From: Gordionus sp. m RMFG-2023 | Taxonomy: Eukaryota; Nematomorpha; Gordioida; Chordodea; Parachordodidae | NCBI RefSeq assembly: GCF_954871325.1 | Contig: NC_088779.1 | Coordinates: 18,478,846 to 18,542,845 of the forward strand | Reading direction: 5' to 3' | DNA: 64,000 nucleotides | In this document: in pieces, positions 1 through 11,000 of the stretch | Layout: the number at the start of each line of letters is the position of its first letter | Numbering within the stretch: the first letter of the stretch is position 1 | Notes under the pieces: generated by a model | The model's database searches: none | What the model was told of the DNA's origin: nothing | The model's input: only the letters and a program-made list of their open reading frames with translations | Translations under genes and position numbers: made by a program

Positions 1-19
1 ACATCTTCACTGAAATTTT

Positions 20-770
20 TATTTAACATGTTTACAATATATAATTTTACCCTTTTGCTTCAAAAAAATTCAAAAAAGATTAAAAATAACGATTATGACA
101 ATTGTCACTTTTCTATGGTACATCCACATTTAAATTTCAATTTAACATGTTTACAATTTATTATTTTACTCTGTTGCTTCAAAAAAATTCAAAAAAGTTC
201 AAAAATAACGATTATGACAATTGTCACTGCTCTATGGTACATCCACATTTAATTTTATATTTAATAAATTTTTATCTACTTGCTTTAAAAAAGTTCAAAA
301 ATAACGATTGTGACAATTTTTACAATCATTAAAACCATCTCGAAACATGCTCAAAAAAATTTTTCTCGCCTATTTAATACCTAAAAATAAAATTATTTTT
401 ATAGGTTCTGTTATGAATATTATGACAATTGTCACTTTTATAGTTTACACATTATATTAATTCATGTTTGAAATAATCATTTTTCTCTATTTCCAATTAA
501 AACATATGTGAAATAAGTATTATGACAATTGTCACCTTTATATGCTTTACAATCACTGAAACCATCTCAAAACATGCTCAACTAGCCTTTTTTAATTATA
601 ATTATTTTTAAAGGTTCTGAGATGAGTATTATGACAATTGCCACTTTTATAGTTTACATTAAATATAAAACATTAAAATTATGACATTACATTTTTAAAA
701 TAATCATTATTACTTATTCCAAATATTAAAAAAAATGCGGTATTATGACCAATTCTCACATTTACAACCT
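20..770. repeat. Periodic array, about 100-120 bp units, built on a TGACAATTGTCA palindrome
   Basis: The palindrome TGACAATTGTCA, or a decayed form of it, recurs near 96, 214, 310, 423, 524, 633 and 743, so the period is about 100-120 bp. The first two to three units are close copies that share the flanking text around AAATAACGATTATGAC and CTATGGTACATCCACAT. Later units keep mainly the palindrome and short flanks such as TTTATAGTTTACA. The short open frames here are by-products of the repeat. It may be a satellite that continues left of the window. Confidence 0.75.
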
Positions 771-1289
771 ATTCAAAAAAAATATTTTCATTAACATAAT
801 AAAATAAAAAAAAATATATATCAAAAATTTTATTTTTAAAGAATTTACCAAAAAATTTTAAGATCAAAATTTCAAAAATATTTTAATAAAGATTTCCTTA
901 CAAAAGATTTTATTTTATTATAAAATTCTCAAAATATTTTCTCAAAATTATAGAAGATTTTTTTACAAAAAATATTTTTTATTTTGCTCAAAAATCTTCT
1001 TTGAGCAAGCTCAAAATTTTTTTTAGCGAAAAAATCTTCGCAAAAAATTGATCTTCAAAGATTTTTTCCTCAAATTTTTGGGCGAAAAAAATCTTCAAAT
1101 TTTTATTTGAAGATTTTTGTAAAACCCTGCTTTATAGAATAGCCCGACGCTGAGTTGATAGTTTTCGGCCAAAAAATGGGTTTAGTTTTGGAGCTAACCA
1201 GGTACATAGTAATCAGTTTAAATAGATTCAAAATTTGGGCTTAAGCCACCAAACATCATATTAAAAGATTTCAATTTCAAAAAAATCCT
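771..1289. other. AT-rich low-complexity stretch and probable LINE 3' tail
   Basis: From 771 to about 1125 this is A/T homopolymer runs with many AAAATTTT and CTTCAAA words and no recognisable gene. About 1130-1289 is less AT-rich and adjoins the 3' end of the minus-strand LINE, so it is probably that element's untranslated tail or flank. I see no host exon here. Confidence 0.4.
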
Positions 1290-1733
1290 CTATGCATAGC
1301 AAATCTTCTTCTCCGTTTTATGGCGATTTCCAGGTTTACCCGGGTAGGCCAGTTTTCCCTCTGATTTTTCTTTTCCATTTTTGACGGTCCTAAGATTCAA
1401 GCTTCTCATATCCGCCGCTATCACATTTGTCCACGTCATCTTGGGTCTTCCTCTAGGTCTTGATCCTCCTACTTCCATCATTGTGCATCTCTTTACCCAG
1501 TCATCTCTTGTCATACGTTCCACATGCCCAAACCATCTTAGTCTATTTCGTCGCATTACCATACCAATCATTTCTATACCTAATCTTGCTCGCAATTCCT
1601 TGCTAGTTTTTCTCTCTCTCAGAGATACCCCACACATCCATCTAACCATCCTCATCTCTGTTCTTTCTAATTTGGCTTCGTGAATTGCTTTCATTGCCCA
1701 TGTTTCACCGCCATAAACTAAACAACTCCTCAC
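1290..1733 (-). pseudogene. C-terminal part of the LINE RT protein, shifted frame
   Basis: This frame carries the conserved LINE C-terminus: SCLVYGGETWAMK, a basic helix with RMVRWMCGVSLRER, LRWFGHVERM and GGSRPRGRPKMTW. It belongs to the same element as the endonuclease/RT frame upstream and is separated from it by two single-base frameshifts near 1940 and 1777. It is a fragment of the LINE protein, not an independent gene. Confidence 0.85.
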
Positions 1734-1889
1734 GCAGCTTACGTAAACTTTCCCCTTTAACTTCAGAGAAACTTTTTATTTGTAAGAATAGACGACATCT
1801 CTCTGAACTTCTTCCAATGTCTGATCCTTGCAACAACAGCAGAATCTACACCACCATCTGCGTTTAGCATATCACCTAAATAACAAAAC

Positions 1890-4343
1890 TTATCCACTTT
1901 TTCTAGGGTTAACCCATTGCCAATATCCAGACCACCATTTTTTTAGGTTATCATTATTATGTATCTCTTTCATGCATGTTTTACAAATAAAGGTCATTCT
2001 TTCTAACATCAAACTGCCTTTTTTCCCACTACATCTTTTATGTACCCATTTCTGGCATCTGGTGCATTGGATAGAATTTCTAGCAACTCCTTTCCCACAT
2101 ACACCACAAGGCCACTTACCTGATTCTTCTATCTTTAGATTTTCCCCAACAATCATCACCTTTGTTTTTGATGCATTCATTTTCAGGCCCTTTGCTTCCA
2201 TAGTCATCTTCCATTTACTAACTTTATCTCTCAATTCTCCCTCACTGTTTGCCATTAATACAAGGTCATCTGCATATAATATCTCCCAGGGAAGTCCTTC
2301 ACGCATTTCTCTAGCCACCACATCCATTACTAAGATAAATAATAATGGACTCAGCACGGATCCTTGATGAAGTCCTACCTTCACCTCAAAGCTGTCACTA
2401 TCACCATAATCCGTCCGTACTGCTGTTTGTGCTCCAACATACATTGCCATCACTGCGGTAACTAACCATTCCTCCACACCGGATTTTCTCAAGGCCCATC
2501 TTGTAATCTCACGCGGCACCCTATCAAATGCTTTCTCCAAATCAACAAACGCATAATAGAGTTTCTTTTCCTTCGCAAGATACTTCTCCTGAATTTGTCT
2601 CACCACAAAAATTGCATCTGTCGTGCCTTTTCCCGATGTAAAACCAAACTGCATTTCATCAATTTTGATTTGTTCCCTTATCCGCTTTTCTAACACTCTC
2701 TCAAATACTTTCATTGCATGTTCCAAGAGTTTAATAGCTCTGTAAGACCCACAATCTAAAGGATCACCTTTCCCCTTGTATATTGGGATAATTATACTTC
2801 TTCGCCAGTCCTCGGGAATAGTACCTTCTGTGACAATCTGATTTGCTAAATTCATTAACCATTCAATCCCTAAATCATCAGAACCTTTAAACATCTCTGA
2901 TACCACCATCGTTAAACCCGATGCCTTCCCTTTCTTCATCTTTTTCACTGCTCTCCTTATCTCGTCCTTGCCAAATTTACACCCTGGACCTTCTACCTTT
3001 GCACAACTAATATTATTATTCCATTCATTTTCTTCATTCAAAAGTCCTTTCATGTAAATCTTCCAGGTGTTCTTAATACCACTACTATCAATAGTCATTT
3101 TTCCTTCCATATTTTTCAAACACTTTACACCTATCACATCCTGCCTCTTTTTTGACATCTGTTTTGCCATTCTAACCATATTTCCAATTCCATCAGCGCA
3201 TTTCATTTCTTTAGCAAACTCGTGTCTTTTTTCTTCTTGAGCCTTCGCTATTAATTTCTTAGCATTTCTTTTAGCCATCTTGTAAATATCATTATCACTA
3301 TTTTCTTTGCTATTATACCATACTTTGAAACACCTCCGTTTCTCATCCACGGCTTTCGCTACCTCTGGGCTCCACCACCAAGTCTCCTTATGTCTAGGCG
3401 GCCCTTTTGTCCATCCACATACCTCCTCAGTTGTCATTACCCAAGCTTTCTTCATGGCTTCCCACTTGTCATTCACCCCAGATGCTTGTGCCACCTCCGC
3501 CTCCCTAATCGCCAATGCCATATTGAATTGACGTCTAGCATTCTCCTCCTTCAATTTCCAAACCTTCAGCCTTGGGACAAACTTTCTTTTAGTGACCCTG
3601 GCACCTTTAAGAGTGAGATCTCCTACAACTAGTCGATGCTGATTTATACATTCCTCTCCCGGTATCACTTTCACATTTTTTATTATACATCGATCACATC
3701 TCCTTAATAACAAGTAATCCACAACACTTTTGGTACTACCCGACTTATAAGTCACCAGCTTCTCTGATTCTTTCTTAAACATTGTATTACAAACAATCAT
3801 ATCCATAGCATCACTAAATTCTAAAATCCTCTCTCCTTCCAAATTTCTCATGCCGTAACTGAACCCTCCATGTACTCCTTCATAACCCTCACTACTCGCT
3901 CCCACATGTCCATTCAGATCGCCAGCCAGGATAATCCCCTCTTCATTTGCCAGTCTCGATGTCACCCCCAATAGACTGTCCCAAAATACATCTTTCTCTT
4001 CTTCACTTCTTCCAACCTGAGGAACATATGCCGAGATCATATTATATAGCTTTCTACCAATAATCATCTTGATAACCATTACCTGGTTGTCTAGCCTTCT
4101 CACTTCGACTACTTTGTCTACCAATTTCTCCGCAACCAATACCCCAACTCCAGCCTTACCATCATTACCTCCTTGCCAAAAGAATTTATACTTTTCGCTA
4201 GTCTTGCCAATCATTCTGGTCCCATTTCCTTTCCATCTAGTCTCCTGTATGCAGCACACATCTATATGTCTTCTGTGCAATACATCGACGACTTCTCCCG
4301 CTCTTCCCGTCATACTCCCAACATTCCATGTCGCGACCCTAAC
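1890..4343 (-). CDS. LINE ORF2 main frame: endonuclease plus reverse transcriptase
   Basis: An open frame of about 810 codons with no internal stop from 4343 to 1890; the first ATG is at 4313. Near its start are the endonuclease motifs CCIQETRWKG and ISAYVPQVG, then LAGDLNGHVG in the same domain. The RT follows, with YAFVDLEKAFDRVP, GLHQGSVLSPLLF and ILYADDLVLM, so the three catalytic aspartates are present. A treble-clef zinc finger follows. The frame leaves the family reading frame at a run of seven A residues (minus strand, about 1935-1945), giving a false tail. Sense resumes in another frame as KVDKFCYLGDML. A second shift lies near 1777. Confidence 0.85.
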   Translation of the reverse strand, partial: VRVATWNVGSMTGRAGEVVDVLHRRHIDVCCIQETRWKGNGTRMIGKTSEKYKFFWQGGNDGKAGVGVLVAEKLVDKVVEVRRLDNQVMVIKMIIGRKLYNMISAYVPQVGRSEEEKDVFWDSLLGVTSRLANEEGIILAGDLNGHVGASSEGYEGVHGGFSYGMRNLEGERILEFSDAMDMIVCNTMFKKESEKLVTYKSGSTKSVVDYLLLRRCDRCIIKNVKVIPGEECINQHRLVVGDLTLKGARVTKRKFVPRLKVWKLKEENARRQFNMALAIREAEVAQASGVNDKWEAMKKAWVMTTEEVCGWTKGPPRHKETWWWSPEVAKAVDEKRRCFKVWYNSKENSDNDIYKMAKRNAKKLIAKAQEEKRHEFAKEMKCADGIGNMVRMAKQMSKKRQDVIGVKCLKNMEGKMTIDSSGIKNTWKIYMKGLLNEENEWNNNISCAKVEGPGCKFGKDEIRRAVKKMKKGKASGLTMVVSEMFKGSDDLGIEWLMNLANQIVTEGTIPEDWRRSIIIPIYKGKGDPLDCGSYRAIKLLEHAMKVFERVLEKRIREQIKIDEMQFGFTSGKGTTDAIFVVRQIQEKYLAKEKKLYYAFVDLEKAFDRVPREITRWALRKSGVEEWLVTAVMAMYVGAQTAVRTDYGDSDSFEVKVGLHQGSVLSPLLFILVMDVVAREMREGLPWEILYADDLVLMANSEGELRDKVSKWKMTMEAKGLKMNASKTKVMIVGENLKIEESGKWPCGVCGKGVARNSIQCTRCQKWVHKRCSGKKGSLMLERMTFICKTCMKEIHNNDNLKKWWSGYWQWVNPRKSG

Positions 4344-4807
4344 TCAATCACCCGTAAACTGGTTTTAGCAAATGATAAATTATTTTAGGAAAATACTGGC
4401 ACCCAAACAAAGGCATTTGTGCGTTTTATTAAAGATGATTTTACACACTGAGAAATAAATTTTTCAGTATAATAAACTGCTATAAAGTATTTATATAAGA
4501 ATATCTCTAATTATTAATCAAATAAATATTAATTCCAGATATATAAAATATTAGTTAGATTCATTGTTATAAAATTATTTTTTAATAAATGTATCAAAAT
4601 TAGAGCTAATTGGGCAAATATTAAATATGATAATTATATTTGATAAAGTATTTTTAGTCAATTCAATAGGATAACCTAACAATAGTTTTTTACTCACAAA
4701 TTTCACAGGGTTAATGTAATAATAAAATAAATGTATTCAATTAATAACTATTTTCTCGAGGTTATGGTTATATAATATTTTTATTAAATTTAAAGACTTG
4801 GTTAAAT
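4344..4807. other. AT-rich stretch between LINE and JADE exon
   Basis: Very AT-rich. No exon, repeat terminus or other recognisable feature seen. It is probably JADE intron or 3' flank. Confidence 0.3.
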
Positions 4808-5059
4808 TTATAAAAACTCATGATTTTGTCCCCTAGTTCTTTTAGTAACAAAAGATGAGATGTATATGATTGCATAACAAAAAAAGCAAACTTTTAATTT
4901 AACGTCGGGGTGTTGAGTATTGATAGTAGAAGTAGAGGATGTTGACTCAGGATTACAATATTTTTTTGTATGCTCAACGTGATGATGCCAATCTGCCTTC
5001 ATGTCCAAGCCTCCTTTAAACCCACACGTTACGTGAAACGCTATTCTGCAACTCTTAAC
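4808..5059 (-). CDS. JADE (homologue): JADE exon 6: end of the extended PHD finger
   Basis: After the acceptor TTTCACATAG the exon opens at 5059 with [12 protein letters not shown], directly continuing GACIQCS of exon 5 at phase 0. It then gives [16 protein letters not shown] and a Thr/Ser-rich tail. The frame runs to a stop near 4808, but the true exon probably ends earlier. A GT at GACGTTAAA or AAAGTTTGC, near 4880-4890, is a candidate donor that I cannot decide on. The His expected after YC in the ePHD is not visible here, so a splice or domain difference is possible. Confidence 0.8.
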   Translation of the reverse strand, partial: VKSCRIAFHVTCGFKGGLDMKADWHHHVEHTKKYCNPESTSSTSTINTQHPDVKLKVCFFCYAIIYISSFVTKRTRGQNHEFL

Positions 5060-8000
5060 CTATGTGAAAGTTAATCATTTATCAATAAGAATGTAAAGTC
5101 AACGTTTCGCAAAAAATCAGGATATATGAGAATATATAGTAGGCAAGAAATTGATAAAGGAAACCAGGGATGTGAACCCTCTTGAACATTCGTATTTTGG
5201 CCGTACCCGAACCCGGTCCCCCTTTTAAATTGAAGGGTTTAAGGATTCTAGGTGTTAAAAAAAATTCCTCTTTAAATTCATGAAAAATAAATTAAATTTT
5301 TTTTTTTCGAGAAATCATATCTCTTCCCATTTTTCAAAATTTTCTGCTTTTTATACTTCCATTATATCGGTAATATCGTGTTTAATTCATATCAATTTTA
5401 GAAGGTGATACATGTCAATTTTGTAGTGTGGGTAATAAAATTTTATTATAAATGATAATTTTATAATATGCTATAAAATAGGAATATGTTGCTTATCTTG
5501 TTGTATATCAATTTTAGTGTAACAGGTGCGTCCCTATCGCAAATTTGCTTGCTCTAGTAAATCATTTTAAAGTAATAAAATTTCCCCCTACACAGCCCTC
5601 ACCCCCAAAAATGTAAACAATATATTATGAATTTGAAAGATAAATTAGTAAAATATAGAATATAATTCAAATTAACATTTTTATAAAAAAGTAAACTCAC
5701 AAAGACCTACTATATGTGGACCTAAAGATCTCCAATAAAATTATGGGGGGGGCGACCTAATAATCCCACTCCCCCCCGCGCCCTCCAGTAAAAAATCCTT
5801 GATACGTTTATGTTTTTTAGTGTAGGGTATCATATTTTATTATAAATGATATTAAGCGATATGCAATTAAGTAAAACATTCAAAATATAAATTAATTTTT
5901 AAATTTTTACTTGTAAATTATGCATGTCTATTATTTATATGGAGTATTAAAAAAATTAAATAAACTGTGTAATATGAAGTCAATATTTTTTTATGATCTA
6001 CAAATCCTGAACCTGAACCCTTTTTTAAAATGCTATTCCTGAACCGGGAACCTTTTTTTGTCGAAGGATTCACATCTCTGGTTAAAACAAATATTATACT
6101 AATAATAAAAATGTCAAATTATGTGTTTTATTTAAAATTATTATAGTTATTTAGACGAGATTAAACTTTTAGATTTAGATTCGATAGGTATCTATACAGA
6201 TTAAATTTATAAATGAATGGAAACGTAAATAACGATATTTTTCATATATGTAATAATGACGCACCGAACATTGAATGCAAGCCCCATTACGTTTGCCCTT
6301 GCACACGGCACAAACAAAGTTCCAACGTTCAGCAGGTATCCTTGCAATCCCAGTTATGGGTTCCATCTTGTCTGGGTCTCCTATCCCGATTTCGGGTATC
6401 CAAAGTGCACAGCTTACGTGGCACCATTTGGACCCACTAGGTGTGGGTTTAAGAGCTCCGCCTGGATTTGGGCACAAACAACATCTAGGTTGGGTATTGC
6501 TTGTTGTTGAAACAGGGCTATAAGGAATCATATGAGAGGATTGAGAACTGGGAGAAACAGAAGGTAAAGGAAGAGAAGGAGGAGGTAAGAGGCTAGAATC
6601 GGTGCTTTGGGTTTGGCACGGGTTGCATAACCAACTACCACGAGGTATCTTAACAATGCCGTAACATGCCTTAAGATATAAAATAAATGAAGCTAAATAT
6701 GCTGACTATACATGGAATATTATATGATGTATATAAGCGAAGTTTTAAAATTAGATAATATGCAAAGCGCGGCCCACAACCCGATTAATAAATATTATAA
6801 TTGGCGAGGGAAAAAATTAAATGGATAGTCCAGACAATTTATATAAAATATCATGTAGGGCTCTGCTAATCTTTAATTTTTTGTAAAATTTTAATAGGCC
6901 AGTCAGAAATTTTGATATAATTTTTGAATCAAAATAAATCACATAAGTGCTTATTTCTTTTTATTTTACTAAAATATTAAATCTATAAATAATATAGTAA
7001 ATTCATAAAAAATTAAACAATTTATGAATAATATAATTAAAAATGCACAAAATACAGATACCAAGCAAAAGATTTATAAAACGGTTGTTGCAGAAATAGA
7101 TAGGAATAGAGAAGATATATAAAGGCTTAATTGATATGGGGTGTGGGGGGGGGGGTGTTATGGCCAGAAAATTTATACGAAAAATTTAACGGGTTATGGC
7201 AGATTTTTGGTATATTTTAAGGGGGCTGGGTGAATATTTTTGTAAATTGTTTAAACGTAAAATTGAACAAATGAGTAATAAATGAATAAGTGTTATTTAA
7301 TTAGCTGGATTTTTAAAAGCAGCTAACCCTTTTTAGGAAAAAAATATTACTAAAGCCTAGAGATTTTGCTCATATACGGCAGAAAAATTTGGATATCTAT
7401 CAGCAAAATATTGAGGATTGCATAAAATTATTTTGGCTAAAATCTTAATTTAACTCGTTAAATACCAAGGTATCAAAAACATAAAAATAATTTAATTTTC
7501 TTTATTAACCCATTAATCACCAATGTTAGATTTTTGGAACATCAACTTTGGCGTTAAATAATTCTTTTGTTTTATAATTTATAAGCTTTTAAAATTTTCA
7601 ATTTCTTTTTTTTTAGCATCAAAAACTTTTAGTTTAGATAATATTTTAATTCAAAAAGAATATAATTCTAGTAACTCATATCCTTTAACTATAATTCATC
7701 AAAATATTAGCCTCAAAGGTATTCACTTCCGAAGATATAAGGTAAAATATTTTTATGTTCCATTTTTCAAACATTGGTAAATAACGATATCTATCAATTT
7801 TTAATTTTTACTAATTTTTTTATTGTCAACATGAAATTCGCTCATTTAAAAACAGCTTTAGACATATTATTAGTAAATTAGGATGATGTTGAACAATTAT
7901 TGTATTACCACCAGATAATACAGGAGACGTCATAGATGAAGAAGGTAAAGATCAAGATATATCATCAGAACAATTAGAAGATGTTGGGGGAGAAGTTGAG

Positions 8001-11000
8001 ATAAATAATCAGAATATAATAAATAATATACAACCATCTAAGAGGAAGATAACGATCAAGATATATCGTCAGAACAATTAGAAGATGTTGGGGGGAGAAG
8101 TTGAGATAAATAGTCAGAATATAATGAATAATATACAACTATCTAAGAGGAAGATAACGATCAAGATATATTGTCAGAACAATTAGAAGATGCTGGGGAA
8201 GAAGTTGAGATAAATAGTCAGAATATAATAAATAATATACAACCATCTAAGAGAATAAAAATTTCAAATATAAAATGGGGAAAAATTAGTGAAAGCATTA
8301 TATATAATATGATTTCAAAAAAACAATTCAGAGTTAGAAAATTCTTTCCCTGCTATAAATGTAAAATCCCCTCTAGAACTATTTCGTATGTTTTTTGAAG
8401 AAGACATGTATTAACTTATAATAAATCAAACAAAACTATATGCTAATCAAAAATTAAATAATTCCTTTGACATTCAAGATTTGGACATTTTTATAGATAT
8501 TAATTTTTTATATAGTGGATATCATATTTTTCCCCAAGAAAATTTATCTTGGTCTCAAGATGAAGATGTAGGTTCACATTTTATATTTCCAAAAAAATGT
8601 CTATAAATCGTTCCAAGATAAAAAGATATTTATATCTGGTCAACAATTCCGATATTGATAAAACTGGCATTCGCCAGACCATTTTTAGATGTTATTGGTC
8701 GAAATCTACAATAAATTTGGGATATTCAAAGAAAATTTAAGTTTGGATGAACAAATGATCCCCTATTATGGAAACCAAACTAGAAAGATGTATATGAGAG
8801 GAAAGCCAGTAAAATTTGGCGTAAAAGTTTGTATTTTATCTTAATCTTGTGGATATCCTTTTGCTTTTGATAGTTTTATTGGGATGGAGGACAATGAAAC
8901 TAGTCCTCTTGGCGAAAAAGTGGTGACTAAATTAACAGCTGTTATTTCTGAAGTTCAAGAACACACTATTCTTTGATAATTTGTTTACTTCCACAAATTT
9001 ATGCAGAATGCTAGGAGAAAATGGTTCACGTTGTACAAGGACAATCCGCATAAATCAAATCAAAAAATGTCCCTTGGATCAAAAACTAATGAAAAAAGTC
9101 CCAGAGGATATTATGAAACCGTCAATGATGTAAAGATTGTTTGGTGTTATTGGATAGATAGTCGTCCTGTAACAGTGGTGAGCAATTATCAAGGAATATA
9201 TCCTCTAAATAAAGTCAAGCGTTGGAGTTCTAAACATAAGGTATATATTGATATGGATTAACCAAATATGATTACCTCATATAATCAACATATGGGAGGT
9301 GTTGATTTATTGGATAAATTTTTGAGTGATTATCGCCCTCTACTGCGCAGTAAAAAATGGTGGTGGTGTTTATTCTCTAACTTTCTTATTTATGTGTTGT
9401 AGCCGCTTGGTAAATACATATTACTTCTGGATCTTCTATTCCGAAGATTTATAGTGCGATCTTTTGAAAATGCACTTAAAATTCGATACCGCCCTGGCCG
9501 ATCAAGATGCCTAATTGATTCAATCTAAGAGGTAGAGATAAGTCATATGCCAATTAAAGACAATCGTCAAAATCGCTGTAAAGGTGAAAAATAAATACGA
9601 CATATAAGTGTGATAAGTGACGTACTTATAAATGCTCAAAATTATTAAAAAATGAACTAGTTACCTCCCAATGTTTGATTTTTGGAGCAAGAAATCATAT
9701 AATGAATATATTTTTTTGAAATTTTGATATATAAATAGGTTTATACAATGTATTAATAAAGAAAATTAAATTAAAATTTTTTTTTAATGTCTTTGATACC
9801 TAAGTAATTAACGGACTTTATCTAAAAATGTTTAAAAGATTTAGGCAAAAATATCGGAAGAATTTTAAGTAATAACATTTTGAAATGACTGGGGTCTGCA
9901 TAGTCGCACCTGTCAATGAATGATTAATTTATAAATTATAAAACAAAGGAATTATTTAACGCCAAAGTTGATATAAATTATAAAACAAAGGAATTATTTA
10001 ACGCCAAAGTTGATGTTCCAAAAATCAAACATTGGAAAATTAAATCTCCCTGGTCGAGGTTTGTAATTTTATTCGTTTTAAAAAATATATTGCTTTACGG
10101 TCTGCTATAGGTTGGTAGAAATCTAATTAGCTTAAATTATGATAGATTAGACATAAAATAATATATTAAATTAACAATTAATAACATTTTGTAAATAGGT
10201 TTTAGAACATTAATTTAAAGAATACCAGATCTTTATTGATTATTCCATTCGTATATTACCAAAAAGAAAATCACAATTATTCGAAATGTTTATAGCTGAG
10301 TAACTCGTTTAAAAATAATACAACAAAAAATAATATCACATTTTTAGCTACTGAAAAACATGATTTTCGTACGTTATCTTGGGATTTTATAAAAGACTAT
10401 TAAAATGAACGTAGTAAAATATATTAACATCAATGGCATATAAAATACCTAGACTGACGAGTCATTCATTAAAATAAAATACATTTTTAAGCGTCGTTAA
10501 AAGCAAATCAGCTGGACCCGACATTTTGGTAACACATATAGTAATTATTCCCATGTTTATAACTACTATTAAAATGAACTTGCTTCCTTATTATCTCGAT
10601 GATCCGCTAATTCTCTAATAAAGTTTGCATCAGATATAGGAATAAATTAGGCTCTCGTTTAAAATTTTAATAATGATTAGTGTAACCAAGATGGCGTCTC
10701 CAGCTGATTTGCATTGATATACACTTTTAATGAATGAATCGTCAGTCTAGGTATTATATATATATCAATGATTAACATGTATAAAATACTATTTAAATGA
10801 AAAGCACATAATAATAAAGAGCAAATATATTACAGTAGGTCATTCTAGTATTCAGGCAGGAATCTTTTACATTTTAAATTATTCATAATGCATTTTTCGA
10901 AAACTGATCTTACCTGAATTTATTTTTAACATAATAGTACCTACCCGCTCTATGAATTTTTATTTTATACAATTTTATCATATGACTCAATTTTTTATAT

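Larger units (their letters stand above)
1290..4343 (-). mobile_element. APE-type non-LTR retrotransposon (LINE), RTE-like by protein similarity
   Basis: A minus-strand LINE, probably 5'-truncated near 4343 just before the endonuclease motif ATWNVGSMTGR. Its order is apurinic-type endonuclease, reverse transcriptase with the ILYADDLVLM active site, a PHD-like zinc finger (CGVCGKGV...CTRCQKWVHKRC) and a C-terminal RT-thumb region (WFGHVERM). The protein resembles the sequences often misnamed craniofacial development protein 2-like in invertebrate genomes. Base composition is clearly less AT-rich than the surroundings, which suggests fairly recent insertion. It lies downstream of the last JADE exon found and in the same orientation, so it probably sits in a JADE intron or 3' flank. 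The clade assignment is from memory. Confidence 0.88.
7505..10043 (+). mobile_element. piggyBac element, decayed, with TTAA ends
   Basis: It is bounded by TTAA at 7505-7508 and 10040-10043. The left end continues with AATGTTAGATTTTTGGAAC and ATCAACTTTGGCGTTAAATA. The right end, reverse complemented, continues with AATGTTTGATTTTTGGAAC and the same block, so the terminal repeats exceed 60 bp. Near the right end a block of about 53 bp is duplicated in tandem (about 9935-10010). An internal copy of the terminal motif lies at about 9667. The interior encodes a broken transposase. It lies in the long JADE intron, opposite in sense to the host gene. Confidence 0.9.

Noticed and set aside
28-332. Two short overlapping frames at the window start
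   Set aside because: They follow the tandem repeat units and have no homology.
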